64,000 nucleotides of DNA from Phytohabitans sp037414955 (GTDB lineage Bacteria; Actinomycetota; Actinomycetes; Mycobacteriales; Micromonosporaceae): contig JBBEWH010000194.1 in NCBI GenBank assembly GCA_037414955.1, positions 1 to 64,000 of the forward strand. The letters are read 5' to 3'. Positions 52,445 through 61,253 of this stretch are shown piece by piece. The first letter of the stretch is position 1, and every line of letters starts with the position of its first letter. Position numbers and translations under genes: made by a program. The notes beneath the pieces are model-generated. The model saw only the letters and a program-made list of their open reading frames with translations. It searched no databases and was not told where the DNA came from.

Positions 52445-52943
52445 TCACGGTGATCGGAAACGGAAAGGCGAAGCTGTTCAGCAGATCCACCTCCCCGCCG
52501 GTGCGGGCCGCCTCGGCCGCCCCCACGTCCAGCTGCTCACCGGCGATCTGCGCGATCCGCGGCCGGTACCGCGCGATGCCGCGTGCGGTGAACGCCCGCG
52601 CGACCAGGCGCCGCAGCCTGGTGTGGTCGGGCGGGTCGGTGTTGAGCATGTGGTCGGGGAACGCCTTGGCCGCCGCTACCTGGAACTGAGCCGGGTCGGT
52701 ATGACGCTCCAGCAGGCGGATGGCCGACGCGCTGTCGTTGGCCAGCCGCGGATCCGCCAGTGCGGTCCGCGCGTCCTGATGGCGGGTCACCGACCAGACC
52801 CGGATCCCGGACGGCACGGTGTCGGGCACGACCGGTCGCTGCTCGCGCAGCACCGCGTAGAGCTCATGCGGATCCGCCAGCTGACCGTCATCCAGGACCA
52901 AGCGATCTTCCAGAATGCTTCCGATGCTGGCGGCCTCCAACAC
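52443..52943 (-). pseudogene. Truncated cytochrome P450 (N-terminal third only)
   Basis: 167 residues of a bacterial CYP: LADPHELYAVLREQRPVV, WSVTRHQDARTALADPRLAND, LNTDPPDHTRLRRLVARAF (helix C heme-contact segment) and EVDLLNSFAFPFPITVI. The I-helix, ExxR and heme-binding Cys regions are absent; homology stops at 52443 and the frame continues into unrelated DNA. GTG 52943 has GAGGAGG five bases upstream. Non-functional. Confidence 0.9.
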
Positions 52944-53056
52944 GAGTCCTCCTCACGGTGGCCGGCCAGCGCCGACCAACCTATGGTGCGAGGCCAGCGG
53001 AATGCCCGTCCGCTCATCCGCCAGCATCACACGCCAATAATCCGCGGGAACCGCTA

Positions 53057-53392
53057 AGCGAGGTTCGAGGTCCACGCACCCTTACCCGCGGGGTCGCCGC
53101 TGTTGTAGCGGGCGGCTCGGAAGAAGATCTCGTGATTCTCCGTGAAGTCCTTGTCGCACGCTGCCCAGCCACCCTTGTCGAAGGTGTGGTTGTTGACGCA
53201 GGCGTCCGACCTGTTCGACTCTGAGTCGAACCAGTCAAGCACCGCGGCGGGTCCGTCCTTCTTCTCGTCCTTCACGTAGAACATGTCGTCGTGGGGTCGG
53301 AAACAGCGGAGGCGGCGCTGGGGACCAGCAGGGTCAGCGCCGCGCCGATCATGGCGGCCAACGCGAGTAGGCCGCGGCGGGGGAAAACGCAC
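53057..53392 (-). pseudogene. Small secreted protein with two compensating C-tract frameshifts
   Basis: The open frame encodes a mature-looking domain DDMFYVKDEKKDGPAAVLDW to KGAWTSNLA-stop, but its N-terminal part is unlike a signal. In the +1 frame, RRGLLALAAMIGAALTLLVP then SAASAVSDP is an excellent Sec signal. Removing one C from the CCCCC just after the GTG and adding one C to the CCCC before the mature domain would join GTG, signal and domain into one protein of about 112 aa. GTG 53392 has AAGGAGA nearby. Either two sequence errors or a decayed gene. Three Cys-containing segments suggest an extracellular protein; family unknown. Confidence 0.7.
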
Positions 53393-53497
53393 GATCGAGT
53401 CTCCTTCGTATAGTTCCGTACCCGGACCCTAGTGATCATCCACATTGGTATAAGAGACGGGCGTGCTCTCTTGAGGACATCTTGAGCTGGGAACCGG

Positions 53498-54712
53498 TCA
53501 GAAGTAGGTGCGGATGAGATCGATGACCGTGTAGTCGCCGGTCACCACCGGGATGACCTGCCACTTGTCGAACGCGGTGCACGGGTGCGAGATGCCGAAG
53601 GAGACCAGCTCCCCCGGCGCCAACGCGAAGCCGGCGGGCACCGCGAGGTACGCGTGGTGGTCGTTGACCGCGGTGACCCGCAGGCCGTCCGCCGGTCGCC
53701 GGGCCCCATCGACGCCGCGCACCCACCGCGGCACCGGCAGCCCTTCGTCGTACGGGACCTCGCGCTTGCCCATGCCCACGATGGCGAGCCCATCCTCGGG
53801 TGTCGACGTCACCTGGGCCCACACCTCGAGCGCCGCGTCCAGCGCGCCCTCGCCCGGGACCCGCCGGAACGGTGTCCACTCCCGATAGACGCCGTCGTCA
53901 TGCGTCACATAGGCGCCGCTGCGCAGGATGGTCCGCAGCCGATGACCGGTCAGCCACTGGCCGGCGAGCCGGTCGGCGACGAGGTCGAAGTACTTGCTGC
54001 CGCCCGCGGTGACGACCACCTCGTCCGGCAGCAGGCGCTGGACCGCGAGATGCGCCACGGCGGCCCGCACGTCATCCAGGTAGCGGCCGGCGGCGGTGGC
54101 GTCGGGCAGGCCGCCCTCGTAGGCGGCGACGCCGGCGAGGACCACCCGCGGATCGTGCGCCGCCACGCGCGCCACCTCCGATAGCTCGGCGACCGTACGG
54201 CAGCCGGTGCGCCCGCCCGGATGACCCAGCTCCACGAGCACCCGCACCGGCGTCGCACCGGCGGCCTCGGCCACCGCGCGCACGCCGGCGGCCGAGTCCA
54301 CATAGCACAGGAAGTCAAAGCCGCGCTCGACCTCACCGGCGATCCAGCGTAGCGCCGCCGGGTCGAGCAGCTCGTTGGCGAGCAGCACGCGCGGGACGCC
54401 GAGGGCGCGGCAGGCCAGCACCTGGTTCGCGGTGGCGACCGTGATGGCCGACGCGCCGGCGCGCAGCTGGGCGGCGAACAGCGACGGCGCCATCGTGGTC
54501 TTGCCGTGCGGGGCGAACTCCAGCCCGTGCCGCGCGCAGAATTGGGCGAGCGTCTCGATGTTGCGCGCGATCGCGGCGCCGTCGGCCACCAGGACCGGCC
54601 AGGTGAAGGCGCCGCCGAAGAGGTGGTGGCGGGCGGCGGCGAAATCGTCGAGGGAGATCGCGGGCCCGGGCCACCAGAAGCCCTTGGTACGCCAGTCGAT
54701 GAACCCCGTCAT
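53498..54712 (-). CDS. D-serine dehydratase-like / D-threonine aldolase-type PLP enzyme (DSD1 family)
   Basis: 404-aa fold-type III (alanine-racemase-like) PLP enzyme. The N-terminal barrel has the PLP Lys in FAPHGKTTMAPSLFAAQL; the C-terminal D-ser_dehydrat domain carries the metal ligands His and Cys in FGISHPCTAFDKW. The family deaminates or cleaves D-amino acids or beta-hydroxy amino acids. It is the last gene of the operon, its ATG overlapping the MBL gene's stop by four bases, so it probably processes an amino acid released by the upstream hydrolases. Annotations such as amino-acid deaminase are alternatives. Confidence 0.88.
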   Translation of the reverse strand: MTGFIDWRTKGFWWPGPAISLDDFAAARHHLFGGAFTWPVLVADGAAIARNIETLAQFCARHGLEFAPHGKTTMAPSLFAAQLRAGASAITVATANQVLACRALGVPRVLLANELLDPAALRWIAGEVERGFDFLCYVDSAAGVRAVAEAAGATPVRVLVELGHPGGRTGCRTVAELSEVARVAAHDPRVVLAGVAAYEGGLPDATAAGRYLDDVRAAVAHLAVQRLLPDEVVVTAGGSKYFDLVADRLAGQWLTGHRLRTILRSGAYVTHDDGVYREWTPFRRVPGEGALDAALEVWAQVTSTPEDGLAIVGMGKREVPYDEGLPVPRWVRGVDGARRPADGLRVTAVNDHHAYLAVPAGFALAPGELVSFGISHPCTAFDKWQVIPVVTGDYTVIDLIRTYF

Positions 54713-55497
54713 GTCGTGCTCGGCGGGAGCAGCCCGCGATCGAGGTGGTCCCGAGCGGCGGTCAGGTGACGCTGGGCGCGGGTGAGCGATATCTCGTGGT
54801 GTCCGGGAAACAGGGCGTCGACCTCCAGTTCGGCGAGGCGGGACAGGCTCCGGGCGTACTCCGGCACCCGGCAGTCATGCAGATTCTGTAGCGACACCCG
54901 GCCGCCGGTGAAGACGCAGTCCCCGGAGAAGAGGGCTCGCTGGTCGGGCGCCGTCAGCAGGTAGCAGGTGTGGCCGTCGGCGTGGCCAGGGGTGGCGATC
55001 GCGCGCAGGGTCACGCCGCCGAGGTCGATCTCGGCACCGTCCGGGATGGACACCGCCCGTGGACACGCGGGGAACGCGTAGTCGGCCGGGTATGTGCCGC
55101 CGGCCCGGGCGCGGGTCAGGCTCACCATGTCCTCGTCGCCGGCCGCGATCCAGGCGGCCGCGGGCGCGCCGGCGAGCACGCGCAGCCCGGGTATCCGCCG
55201 GGCCAGCTCCGCGGCCCCGCCGGCATGGTCGGCGTGCGCGTGCGTCAGCAGCAGGTATGCGGGGATGTCGGCGGCCAGGTTGCGCAGGATGGCGTCGACG
55301 TCGCGTCCCGCGCCCGCGTCCACGAGCGCGCTGGCCCGCGTGCCGCGCACGAGGTAGACGTGGCAGTCCAGCGGGTCGGTGAGGTCGAACCCCGCGGCGC
55401 CGCTGCCCACGAGGTGTACCCGCTCGGTCAGGCGGATCCCCATGATGGAGGCGTCTTTCATGTGGTCGACACTTTGGTCATGATGATCGACGCTCAT
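54709..55497 (-). CDS. Metallo-beta-lactamase-fold hydrolase
   Basis: 262 aa. The dinuclear metal motif LLLTHAHADHAGG is intact, with further ligands in IATPGHADGHTCYLL, LFSGDCVFTGG and LFPGHHE. ATG 55497 overlaps the stop of the M20 gene (ATGA). The N-terminal tail HHDQSVDHMKDASIM contains a partial copy of the palindromic repeat (55440-55461); the conserved fold begins only at about GIRLTERVHLVG. Possible lactonase, thioesterase or amidase in the same pathway. Confidence 0.88.
   Translation of the reverse strand: MSVDHHDQSVDHMKDASIMGIRLTERVHLVGSGAAGFDLTDPLDCHVYLVRGTRASALVDAGAGRDVDAILRNLAADIPAYLLLTHAHADHAGGAAELARRIPGLRVLAGAPAAAWIAAGDEDMVSLTRARAGGTYPADYAFPACPRAVSIPDGAEIDLGGVTLRAIATPGHADGHTCYLLTAPDQRALFSGDCVFTGGRVSLQNLHDCRVPEYARSLSRLAELEVDALFPGHHEISLTRAQRHLTAARDHLDRGLLPPSTT
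55440..55461. repeat. Diverged half copy of the palindromic repeat inside a coding region
   Basis: CATGATGGAGGCGTCTTTCATG resembles the left arm CATGATCAAGGCGTCCCTCA with four differences. It encodes MKDASIM near the N-terminus of the MBL-fold protein; intact copies read in the same frame would give MKDALIM. Confidence 0.55.
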
Positions 55498-56708
55498 GAG
55501 GATCGACCCAGGTGGCGGACCGCGTCGGTCACGACATCCGCCGCCCGGCGGACGTCCGCCAGCGCGACCGACTCGTCCGCCGCGTGGGCGTCGAGGATGG
55601 AGCCGGGGCCGAAGACCACCGCCGGTATCCCCGCCCGCGCCAGCTTGCTCGCGTCCGTGCAGAACGGCATCCCCCGTACCGTCGGGTCGAGCCCGCGGCC
55701 GGCCAGCGCGCCGCGCAGCGCCGCCACGACCGGGCTCGCCGCCGGCGTGTCCAGCGCGTAGTCCACATTGAACGGCTGATCGACCTCGACCCGCCCGGGC
55801 AGCACCGCGGTCAGCTCGTTTCCTTCCTCCCGCCAGACCACCAGCGGATCCTCGCCGGGCAGGGTGCGCCGGTCGACGTCGATCTCGCACCGGCCCGGCA
55901 CGATGTTCGGCCCGGTGCCGCCGTGGATCCGGGTGACGCAGCGGGTGGCCGCGCCGAGCATCGGGTGGTCCGGCACCGCCGGTGGCGTGGCGTCCAGGTG
56001 GGACAGCACGCGGTTCATCAGCGTGACCGCGTTGACCGCCTCAGCGGGCCGGGAGGTGTGGCCCGCCTCGCCCAGCGTGCGCACGGTGTAGCGGACCACG
56101 CCCTTGTGGGCGGTCGCCGGCGCGAGGTCGGTCGGTTCGCCGACGACCGCGCCGATCACCTTGCCCCCCGGAAGCCAGTTGGCCCCGGGAACCGAGTTGG
56201 CCCCGGGAAGCGAGTTGGCCCCGGGAAGCGAGTTGGCCACCGGAGGGTGGCCGAGAAGATGGTCGAGCAGGTGCAGCACGCCCCGGTAGCGGTACTCCTC
56301 GTCGACGACGCCGGCCAGGATCACCGTGTGCGGCGGCACCGGCCCGGCGGCGAGCGCTTCGAGGGCGAGCAGAAACGCGGCGAGCGCGCCCTTCGCGTCG
56401 CAGGCGCCCCGGCCGTACAGCCGGCCGTCACGGACCTCCCCCGCGTACGGGTCGACCGTCATGCCCGCCACCTCGACGGTGTCCAGATGCGACTCCAGCA
56501 GCACCGCGCGCGGGTCCTGCCCGGGCACGACCGCGACCACGTTGGGCCGGCCGGGCAGCGCCTCGTGCAGCTCGGCGCGGATACCCCGCGCGGCGAGCCA
56601 GTCCCGCACCAGCGCCGCCACGGCCGCCTCCCCGGGATGCGCGCCGTCCCGCGGGTTCACGCTCGGCGTGCCGACCAGCGCGCGCAGCAGTTCTGCCACG
56701 TCCCTCAT
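55494..56708 (-). CDS. M20-family metallopeptidase / amidohydrolase (ArgE/DapE/ACY1)
   Basis: 404 aa. Metal ligands are visible: His/Asp in LLESHLDTVEV, Asp in LYGRGACDAKGALAAFL, Glu pair in GVVDEEYRYRG, and Glu in VVGEPTD. The dimerisation domain GHTSRPAEAVNAV follows. Such enzymes deacylate N-acyl amino acids or cut small peptides. An in-frame 18-bp repeat inserts (ANSLPG)-type units at about residues 158-181, between HPPV and GKVIGAVVGEPT. Both ends overlap neighbouring genes by four bases. Confidence 0.92.
   Translation of the reverse strand: MRDVAELLRALVGTPSVNPRDGAHPGEAAVAALVRDWLAARGIRAELHEALPGRPNVVAVVPGQDPRAVLLESHLDTVEVAGMTVDPYAGEVRDGRLYGRGACDAKGALAAFLLALEALAAGPVPPHTVILAGVVDEEYRYRGVLHLLDHLLGHPPVANSLPGANSLPGANSVPGANWLPGGKVIGAVVGEPTDLAPATAHKGVVRYTVRTLGEAGHTSRPAEAVNAVTLMNRVLSHLDATPPAVPDHPMLGAATRCVTRIHGGTGPNIVPGRCEIDVDRRTLPGEDPLVVWREEGNELTAVLPGRVEVDQPFNVDYALDTPAASPVVAALRGALAGRGLDPTVRGMPFCTDASKLARAGIPAVVFGPGSILDAHAADESVALADVRRAADVVTDAVRHLGRSS
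56167..56238 (-). repeat. 18-bp tandem repeat inside the M20 peptidase gene, four units
   Basis: TTGGCC recurs at 56079+100 spacing positions 56179, 56197, 56215 and 56233, an exact 18-bp period, encoding ANSLPG, ANSLPG, ANSVPG, ANWLPG. It keeps the frame and falls in a surface loop of the catalytic domain by family comparison. Confidence 0.88.
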
Positions 56709-57640
56709 GTGGTGCGCCGTTCCCGGGCGTACGCGAGCAGCAGCACGATGATGAGCAGTCCCAGCGTCATCTGGCGCACCCCTTCACTGAGGTTCCACGC
56801 CGACAGGAGCGCGGTCAGCAGGGTCAGCAGCAGCGCACCGGCGACCGTGCCGAGCAGGTGGCCGCGCCCGCCGAGGATCGACGTGCCGCCGAGCACCACG
56901 GCGGCGATGGACAGCAGCTGGTACGGGTTGCCCATGGTCAGCGAGCTGGTGCCGGTGAAGCCGAGCAGCACCAGCCCGGCCACGCCGGCGAGGAACGCAC
57001 ACGCGGCGTACATCACGAGGGTGGTCACCGGCACCGGCACGCCGGAGGCCCGGGAGGCCGGCTCGCTGGTGCCGAGCGCGAAGGCGTACCGCCCGAGCCG
57101 CGACAGGTGCAGCAGCCAGACGCCGGCCGCCGCGATGGCCAGCCACAGCACGGTGGCGAGCGGGATCCCGGCGACGCCACCGTTGGCGAGCGTGTCCAGC
57201 AACGGGATCCGCGCCGAGCGGGGCGAGCCGTCGGTGTAGATGAGCAGCGCGCCGGAGATCACCGTGCCGGTGGCCAGCGTCATCACCATCGGTGGTAGGT
57301 GCAGCCAGACGAGCCCGGCCGCGTTGACCAGTCCGATCAGGACACTCACGGCGAGCGCGACGAGGATGCCGGCCGCTCCGCCGGACCCGCCGGCGACCTG
57401 CGCGCAGACCACCGCGGACAGCGCGACGACCGCCGACACGGACAGGTCGATGCCGCTCATCATCACCACCAGCGTCTGTCCGATGGCGACGATGCCGAGG
57501 AATGACGCGGTCTGCACCAGGTACCGCACGCTGCTGACGGTGCCGAACCCGTTGGCGAACACGATGGCCGCCAGCCAGGTCAGGGCCAGCACGCCGAACG
57601 CCCACGCCGCGCGGTTGTCGCGCAAGGCCGAGACGGTCAT
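56705..57640 (-). CDS. Ribose-type ABC transporter permease 2
   Basis: 311-aa BPD_transp_2 (RbsC/XylH-like) permease with eight or more helices: GQTLVVMMSGIDLSVSAVVALSAV, ALGTSEPASRASGVPV and VVLGGTSILGGRGHLLGT are typical. ATG 57640 shares one base with the stop of permease 1 (TGATG). It pairs with permease 1 as a heterodimeric channel. Confidence 0.93.
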   Translation of the reverse strand: MTVSALRDNRAAWAFGVLALTWLAAIVFANGFGTVSSVRYLVQTASFLGIVAIGQTLVVMMSGIDLSVSAVVALSAVVCAQVAGGSGGAAGILVALAVSVLIGLVNAAGLVWLHLPPMVMTLATGTVISGALLIYTDGSPRSARIPLLDTLANGGVAGIPLATVLWLAIAAAGVWLLHLSRLGRYAFALGTSEPASRASGVPVPVTTLVMYAACAFLAGVAGLVLLGFTGTSSLTMGNPYQLLSIAAVVLGGTSILGGRGHLLGTVAGALLLTLLTALLSAWNLSEGVRQMTLGLLIIVLLLAYARERRTT

Positions 57641-58593
57641 CAGTTCGCCCTCTCCCGGGTCGCGAGCGTCTTCACCGCGACCGCCACCACGAGCACGACC
57701 CCTTGCAGGATCAGCTGGTAGAACGTGGAGATCCCGGTGAACAGCAGCAGGTTGGTGAGCAGCCCGAGCAGCAGCGCCCCGAGCAGGGTGGCCCGCATCC
57801 GGCCCACGCCGCCGAAGAAGCTGATCCCGCCGAGCACGGCCACCGCGATCGAGTTCAATGTGTACGGCGCGCCGATGGTCGGATCGCCGGAGCCGGTCTG
57901 GATGGCCAGGCCGACGCCGGCCAGCCCGGTGAAGAGCCCGGCGAAGCCGTACCCGAGGATCTTGACCCGCCGGGTGTGGATGCCGCTGGCGTACGCGCCG
58001 TGCTCGTTGCCGCCGACCGCGTAGAGCGCCAGCCCGAAGCGGGTGGTGCGGACCAGCTTCCACAGCGCCAGCGCCGCGGCGACCGCCAGCGCGGGCAGTG
58101 CGATGCCGCGCCAGCCGAGGTTGTAGGCGCTCACCAGGCCGGCGGGCACATGGCCGCCCGGCTGCGGGAGCACGATCAGCGTGACGCCGCCCCACAGGAA
58201 CGACGCGGCCAGCGTGACGATGATGGGCGGCAGCCCGGCGTACGCGACGAGCGCGCCGTTCGCGGCGCCGACGGCGACGGTGACGGCCAGCGCGAGCGCC
58301 AGCGCCGCGACCACACCGGTGGCGCTGTCCGTGGCGGTGGTGGCGAAGACCGCCATGCCCAGCGCGAGCACCGCGCCCAGCGACAGATCGACGCCGCCGG
58401 TCAGCATGACGATGGTCTGCGCGACCGCGGCCAGGATCAGCGGCAGGAACTGCGCGGACAGCAGGGTGATCGTCGACGGCGCCAGCAGTGTGGGGTCGAG
58501 CCGCTGGTAGACCACCAGCACGACGGCGAGCAGCGCGCACAGCCCGACCACGTCGACGTGGTCCCGGACGGTACGCCGGATGGTCTCAGACAC
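57640..58593 (-). CDS. Ribose-type ABC transporter permease 1
   Basis: 317-aa BPD_transp_2 permease: AVAQTIVMLTGGVDLSLGAVLALG, YAVGGNEHGAYASGI, LNSIAVAVLGGISFFGGVGR. It overlaps the ATPase gene by eight bases. Two distinct permeases in one system, as in autoinducer-2 or some sugar importers, suggest a heterodimer. Confidence 0.94.
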   Translation of the reverse strand: MSETIRRTVRDHVDVVGLCALLAVVLVVYQRLDPTLLAPSTITLLSAQFLPLILAAVAQTIVMLTGGVDLSLGAVLALGMAVFATTATDSATGVVAALALALAVTVAVGAANGALVAYAGLPPIIVTLAASFLWGGVTLIVLPQPGGHVPAGLVSAYNLGWRGIALPALAVAAALALWKLVRTTRFGLALYAVGGNEHGAYASGIHTRRVKILGYGFAGLFTGLAGVGLAIQTGSGDPTIGAPYTLNSIAVAVLGGISFFGGVGRMRATLLGALLLGLLTNLLLFTGISTFYQLILQGVVLVVAVAVKTLATRERAN

Positions 58594-60136
58594 TGGAGAC
58601 CTCCGGGGTGCCGACCACGGAGGCGTGCACCAGCCGTTCCTCCGTCAGATCCGCGCCGACCAGACGCTCCACGATGGACCCCTCATACATGACCGCGACC
58701 TCGTCGCACAACCCGACCAGCTCCATGGTGTCGCCGGAGGTGACCAGCACCGCCAGGCCGCCGTCCACCAGCTCGCGCAGCAGGTGGTAGATCTCCCGCT
58801 TGGTGCCCACGTCGATGCCGCGGGTCGGCTCGGCGAGCAACAGCACCCGTGGCTGGGTGGGCAGCCACTTGGCGAGCGCGACCTTCTGCTGGTTGCCGCC
58901 GGAGAGCCGGCGCGCCTCCTGCGCCGGCGACGCGGTCTTGATGCGCAGCCGGGCCACCAGGTTGGCGACCAGCCTGGCCTCACGCCGCCGCGAGACGGTG
59001 GTGAGGGCGCGGGCCGGGGCGAGCGCGCGGAGGCTGGGCAGCGCCAGGTTGGCCCGGACGGTCTGCGCGATGTGCAAGCCCTCCGCCTTACGGTCCTCCG
59101 GCACGTACCCGAGGCCGCGCCGGATCGCCTCGCGCGGCGAGGCCAACCGCGCGGGGCGACCGTCCACCTCGATCTGTCCACTGTGACGGCGCAGGCCGAA
59201 CAGCGCGCGCAGCACCTCGCGCTGGCCCTGCCCCTGCAGACCGCCCAGGCCGACGATGCGGCCGGGCGCCAGGTCGAGGTCGACGCCCGCGCGGGCGCCG
59301 GCCACGGACAGCCCGCGCGCCCGCAGGACCGGCGTGGCGGGTGCGGCGGCTGCGTCCGGAGGAACAGGTGCCTGGGCGGGGACAGATGCCTTTGCGGGGA
59401 ACATGTCCGACAACTCGCGACCGACCATGAGCCGGACCAGGTCGTCGTGGTCGGTCCGGTCGCGGTCGCGGGTGGCCACGACCTCGCCGTCCTTGAGTAC
59501 CGTCAACCGGTCGCTGATCGCGAACAGCTCGCCCATCCGGTGGCTGACCACGACGACCGACCGGCCCTGTCCGCGCAGCTCCTCGACCACCCGGAAGACG
59601 GCGCGCACCTGGTCGTCGTCGAGCGCCGAGGTCGCCTCGTCGAGGATGAGCAGCCGCGGGCCGGCGGTCAACGCCTTGGCCAGCTCGACGAGCTGCCGCA
59701 CGCCCAGCGGCAGCCGCCCGACCGGGGTACGCGGATCGACGTCGAGGCCGACCTTCGCCAGCAGCGGCCGGGCCCGCGCGACCAGGTCGCGGTGGCGGAC
59801 CAGGCCGCCGCGGGCCGGCCAGGCGCCGAGGAAGACGTTCTCGGCCACGCTCTGATGTGGATTGAGGCTCAGTTCCTGGTGGACGGACGCGATGCCGGCG
59901 GCCCGGGCGCGGTGCGGTGACCACGCCCGGGAGCCGCCCGTGACCGGCACACCCTCGTACCGGATCGTCCCGGCGTCGGGGGTGAGCAGGCCGGTGATCA
60001 GCGAGAGGACCGTGCTCTTGCCGGCGCCGTTCTCCCCTACCAGCGCGAGCACCTCGCCGGCGCGGACGTCGAAGCTGACCTCGCGCAGCACCTGGGTCCC
60101 GGCGAAGGACTTCGACACGCCCTCTACGCTCAGCAC
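58586..60136 (-). CDS. Ribose-type ABC transporter ATPase with two ABC domains (RbsA/MglA type)
   Basis: 516 aa. First ABC domain: Walker A GENGAGKSTVLS, signature LPLGVRQLVELAKAL, Walker B LLILDEATSALD. Second domain: degenerate Walker A (GLQGQGQREVLR), signature LSGGNQQKVALAKWL, and LLLAEPTRGIDVGTKREIY. This two-domain layout is characteristic of the CUT2 (monosaccharide) importers. GTG 60136 immediately abuts the stop of the binding-protein gene. Confidence 0.95.
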   Translation of the reverse strand: MLSVEGVSKSFAGTQVLREVSFDVRAGEVLALVGENGAGKSTVLSLITGLLTPDAGTIRYEGVPVTGGSRAWSPHRARAAGIASVHQELSLNPHQSVAENVFLGAWPARGGLVRHRDLVARARPLLAKVGLDVDPRTPVGRLPLGVRQLVELAKALTAGPRLLILDEATSALDDDQVRAVFRVVEELRGQGRSVVVVSHRMGELFAISDRLTVLKDGEVVATRDRDRTDHDDLVRLMVGRELSDMFPAKASVPAQAPVPPDAAAAPATPVLRARGLSVAGARAGVDLDLAPGRIVGLGGLQGQGQREVLRALFGLRRHSGQIEVDGRPARLASPREAIRRGLGYVPEDRKAEGLHIAQTVRANLALPSLRALAPARALTTVSRRREARLVANLVARLRIKTASPAQEARRLSGGNQQKVALAKWLPTQPRVLLLAEPTRGIDVGTKREIYHLLRELVDGGLAVLVTSGDTMELVGLCDEVAVMYEGSIVERLVGADLTEERLVHASVVGTPEVSSV

Positions 60137-61198
60137 CTACTTGCCGATCAGCTTGTCGATCTCGGTCTGCGGGAGCGCCTGGATCGGGTACGAGTCGTCG
60201 GGCTGGTCGGCCTTGACGTACTGGTCGAGGTTCTCGTCGGTGATCTCCGGCAGCGGGACGGTGATGCTCGCCGGCACGGCGACGCCGGATGCCTTGGCGA
60301 CCGCCGCTTCCAGCGCGATCACGGCCAGGTAGTTGGGCTGCGCGGTGGCGAGCGAGGAGAACCCGGCGGCCTTCTTCTGCGCCCACAGCTTCAGGAAGCC
60401 GTTGTAGTTCTCCCCGGTGATCGGCACCAGCGGCTTGTTCTGCTTGACGAGCGTCTGCAGCGCCGCCGCCGACAGGGCACCGCCCTGGGAGAAGACGCCG
60501 TTGATGTTCGGGTGCGCGGAGTACGCGGACGCGAACGCCTGCGCGGCCGGGGCGAGGTTGTATTCGCTGTGGACGTTCGCGGCGATCTTGATGTCCGGGT
60601 ACTTCTTGAAGACCTCGTCGGCGCCCTTCCAGCGGTCCTCGCTGACGGCGACGCCGGCCGGCCCGTTCATGGCGATGATCTCGCCCTTGCCACCGAGCTT
60701 GTCGGCCAGCCACTGGGCCATCATCCGGCCCCACTCGACCTGGTCGGTGCCGACCCGGATGGCCTTGTCGGTGGTCACCAGGCTGTCGAAGCCGACCACC
60801 ACGATGCCGGCGGCGACCGCCTGGTCCACCACCGGGTTCAGCGCCGTGGAGGAGCCGGCGTCGACGAGGATGATGTCGTACTTCTGCTGGATCATCGCCC
60901 GGATCTGGGCGATCTGCTGGGAGGTGTCGCCGTTGGCGTTGAACGTCTCGTAGCTGGCGACCGTGCCGGCGGCCTTGAGCTTCGCGACGTCCTCCTCGAG
61001 CATCTTCAGGGTCTGCTGCATCCAGGACGGCGCGAGGTAGATGGTGGACCAGCCGACCTTGAGCGCGGTGGGTGCCGCGCTCGCCGTGCCGGCGCCGGCG
61101 GCCGGGGTCTCGGATTCCACGCCGCAGGCGGCGGTGGTCAGCAGGGCGCCGAGCGCCGCGGCGGCGATGAGCGTGCGCCGCGTCATCCGCTGTGTCAT
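60137..61198 (-). CDS. Substrate-binding lipoprotein, ribose/AI-2 type (Peripla_BP_4)
   Basis: 353 aa with a lipoprotein signal (TRRTLIAAAALGALLTTAACG) and a type I periplasmic-binding fold: DTSQQIAQIRAMIQQKYDII, VVGFDSLVTTDKAIRVGTDQ, NGVFSQGGALSAAALQTLVK. ATG 61198 has AGGAGA five bases upstream. First gene of the minus-strand operon. Downstream amidohydrolase, M20 and DSD1 genes suggest that the ligand carries an amide- or D-amino-acid-type group rather than being a plain sugar. Confidence 0.92.
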   Translation of the reverse strand: MTQRMTRRTLIAAAALGALLTTAACGVESETPAAGAGTASAAPTALKVGWSTIYLAPSWMQQTLKMLEEDVAKLKAAGTVASYETFNANGDTSQQIAQIRAMIQQKYDIILVDAGSSTALNPVVDQAVAAGIVVVGFDSLVTTDKAIRVGTDQVEWGRMMAQWLADKLGGKGEIIAMNGPAGVAVSEDRWKGADEVFKKYPDIKIAANVHSEYNLAPAAQAFASAYSAHPNINGVFSQGGALSAAALQTLVKQNKPLVPITGENYNGFLKLWAQKKAAGFSSLATAQPNYLAVIALEAAVAKASGVAVPASITVPLPEITDENLDQYVKADQPDDSYPIQALPQTEIDKLIGK

Positions 61199-61253
61199 GG
61201 GAATCTCCTGGGTTGTGCTGGGGGTTTCCGGGGGTGCGCTATTCAATGAGCTA

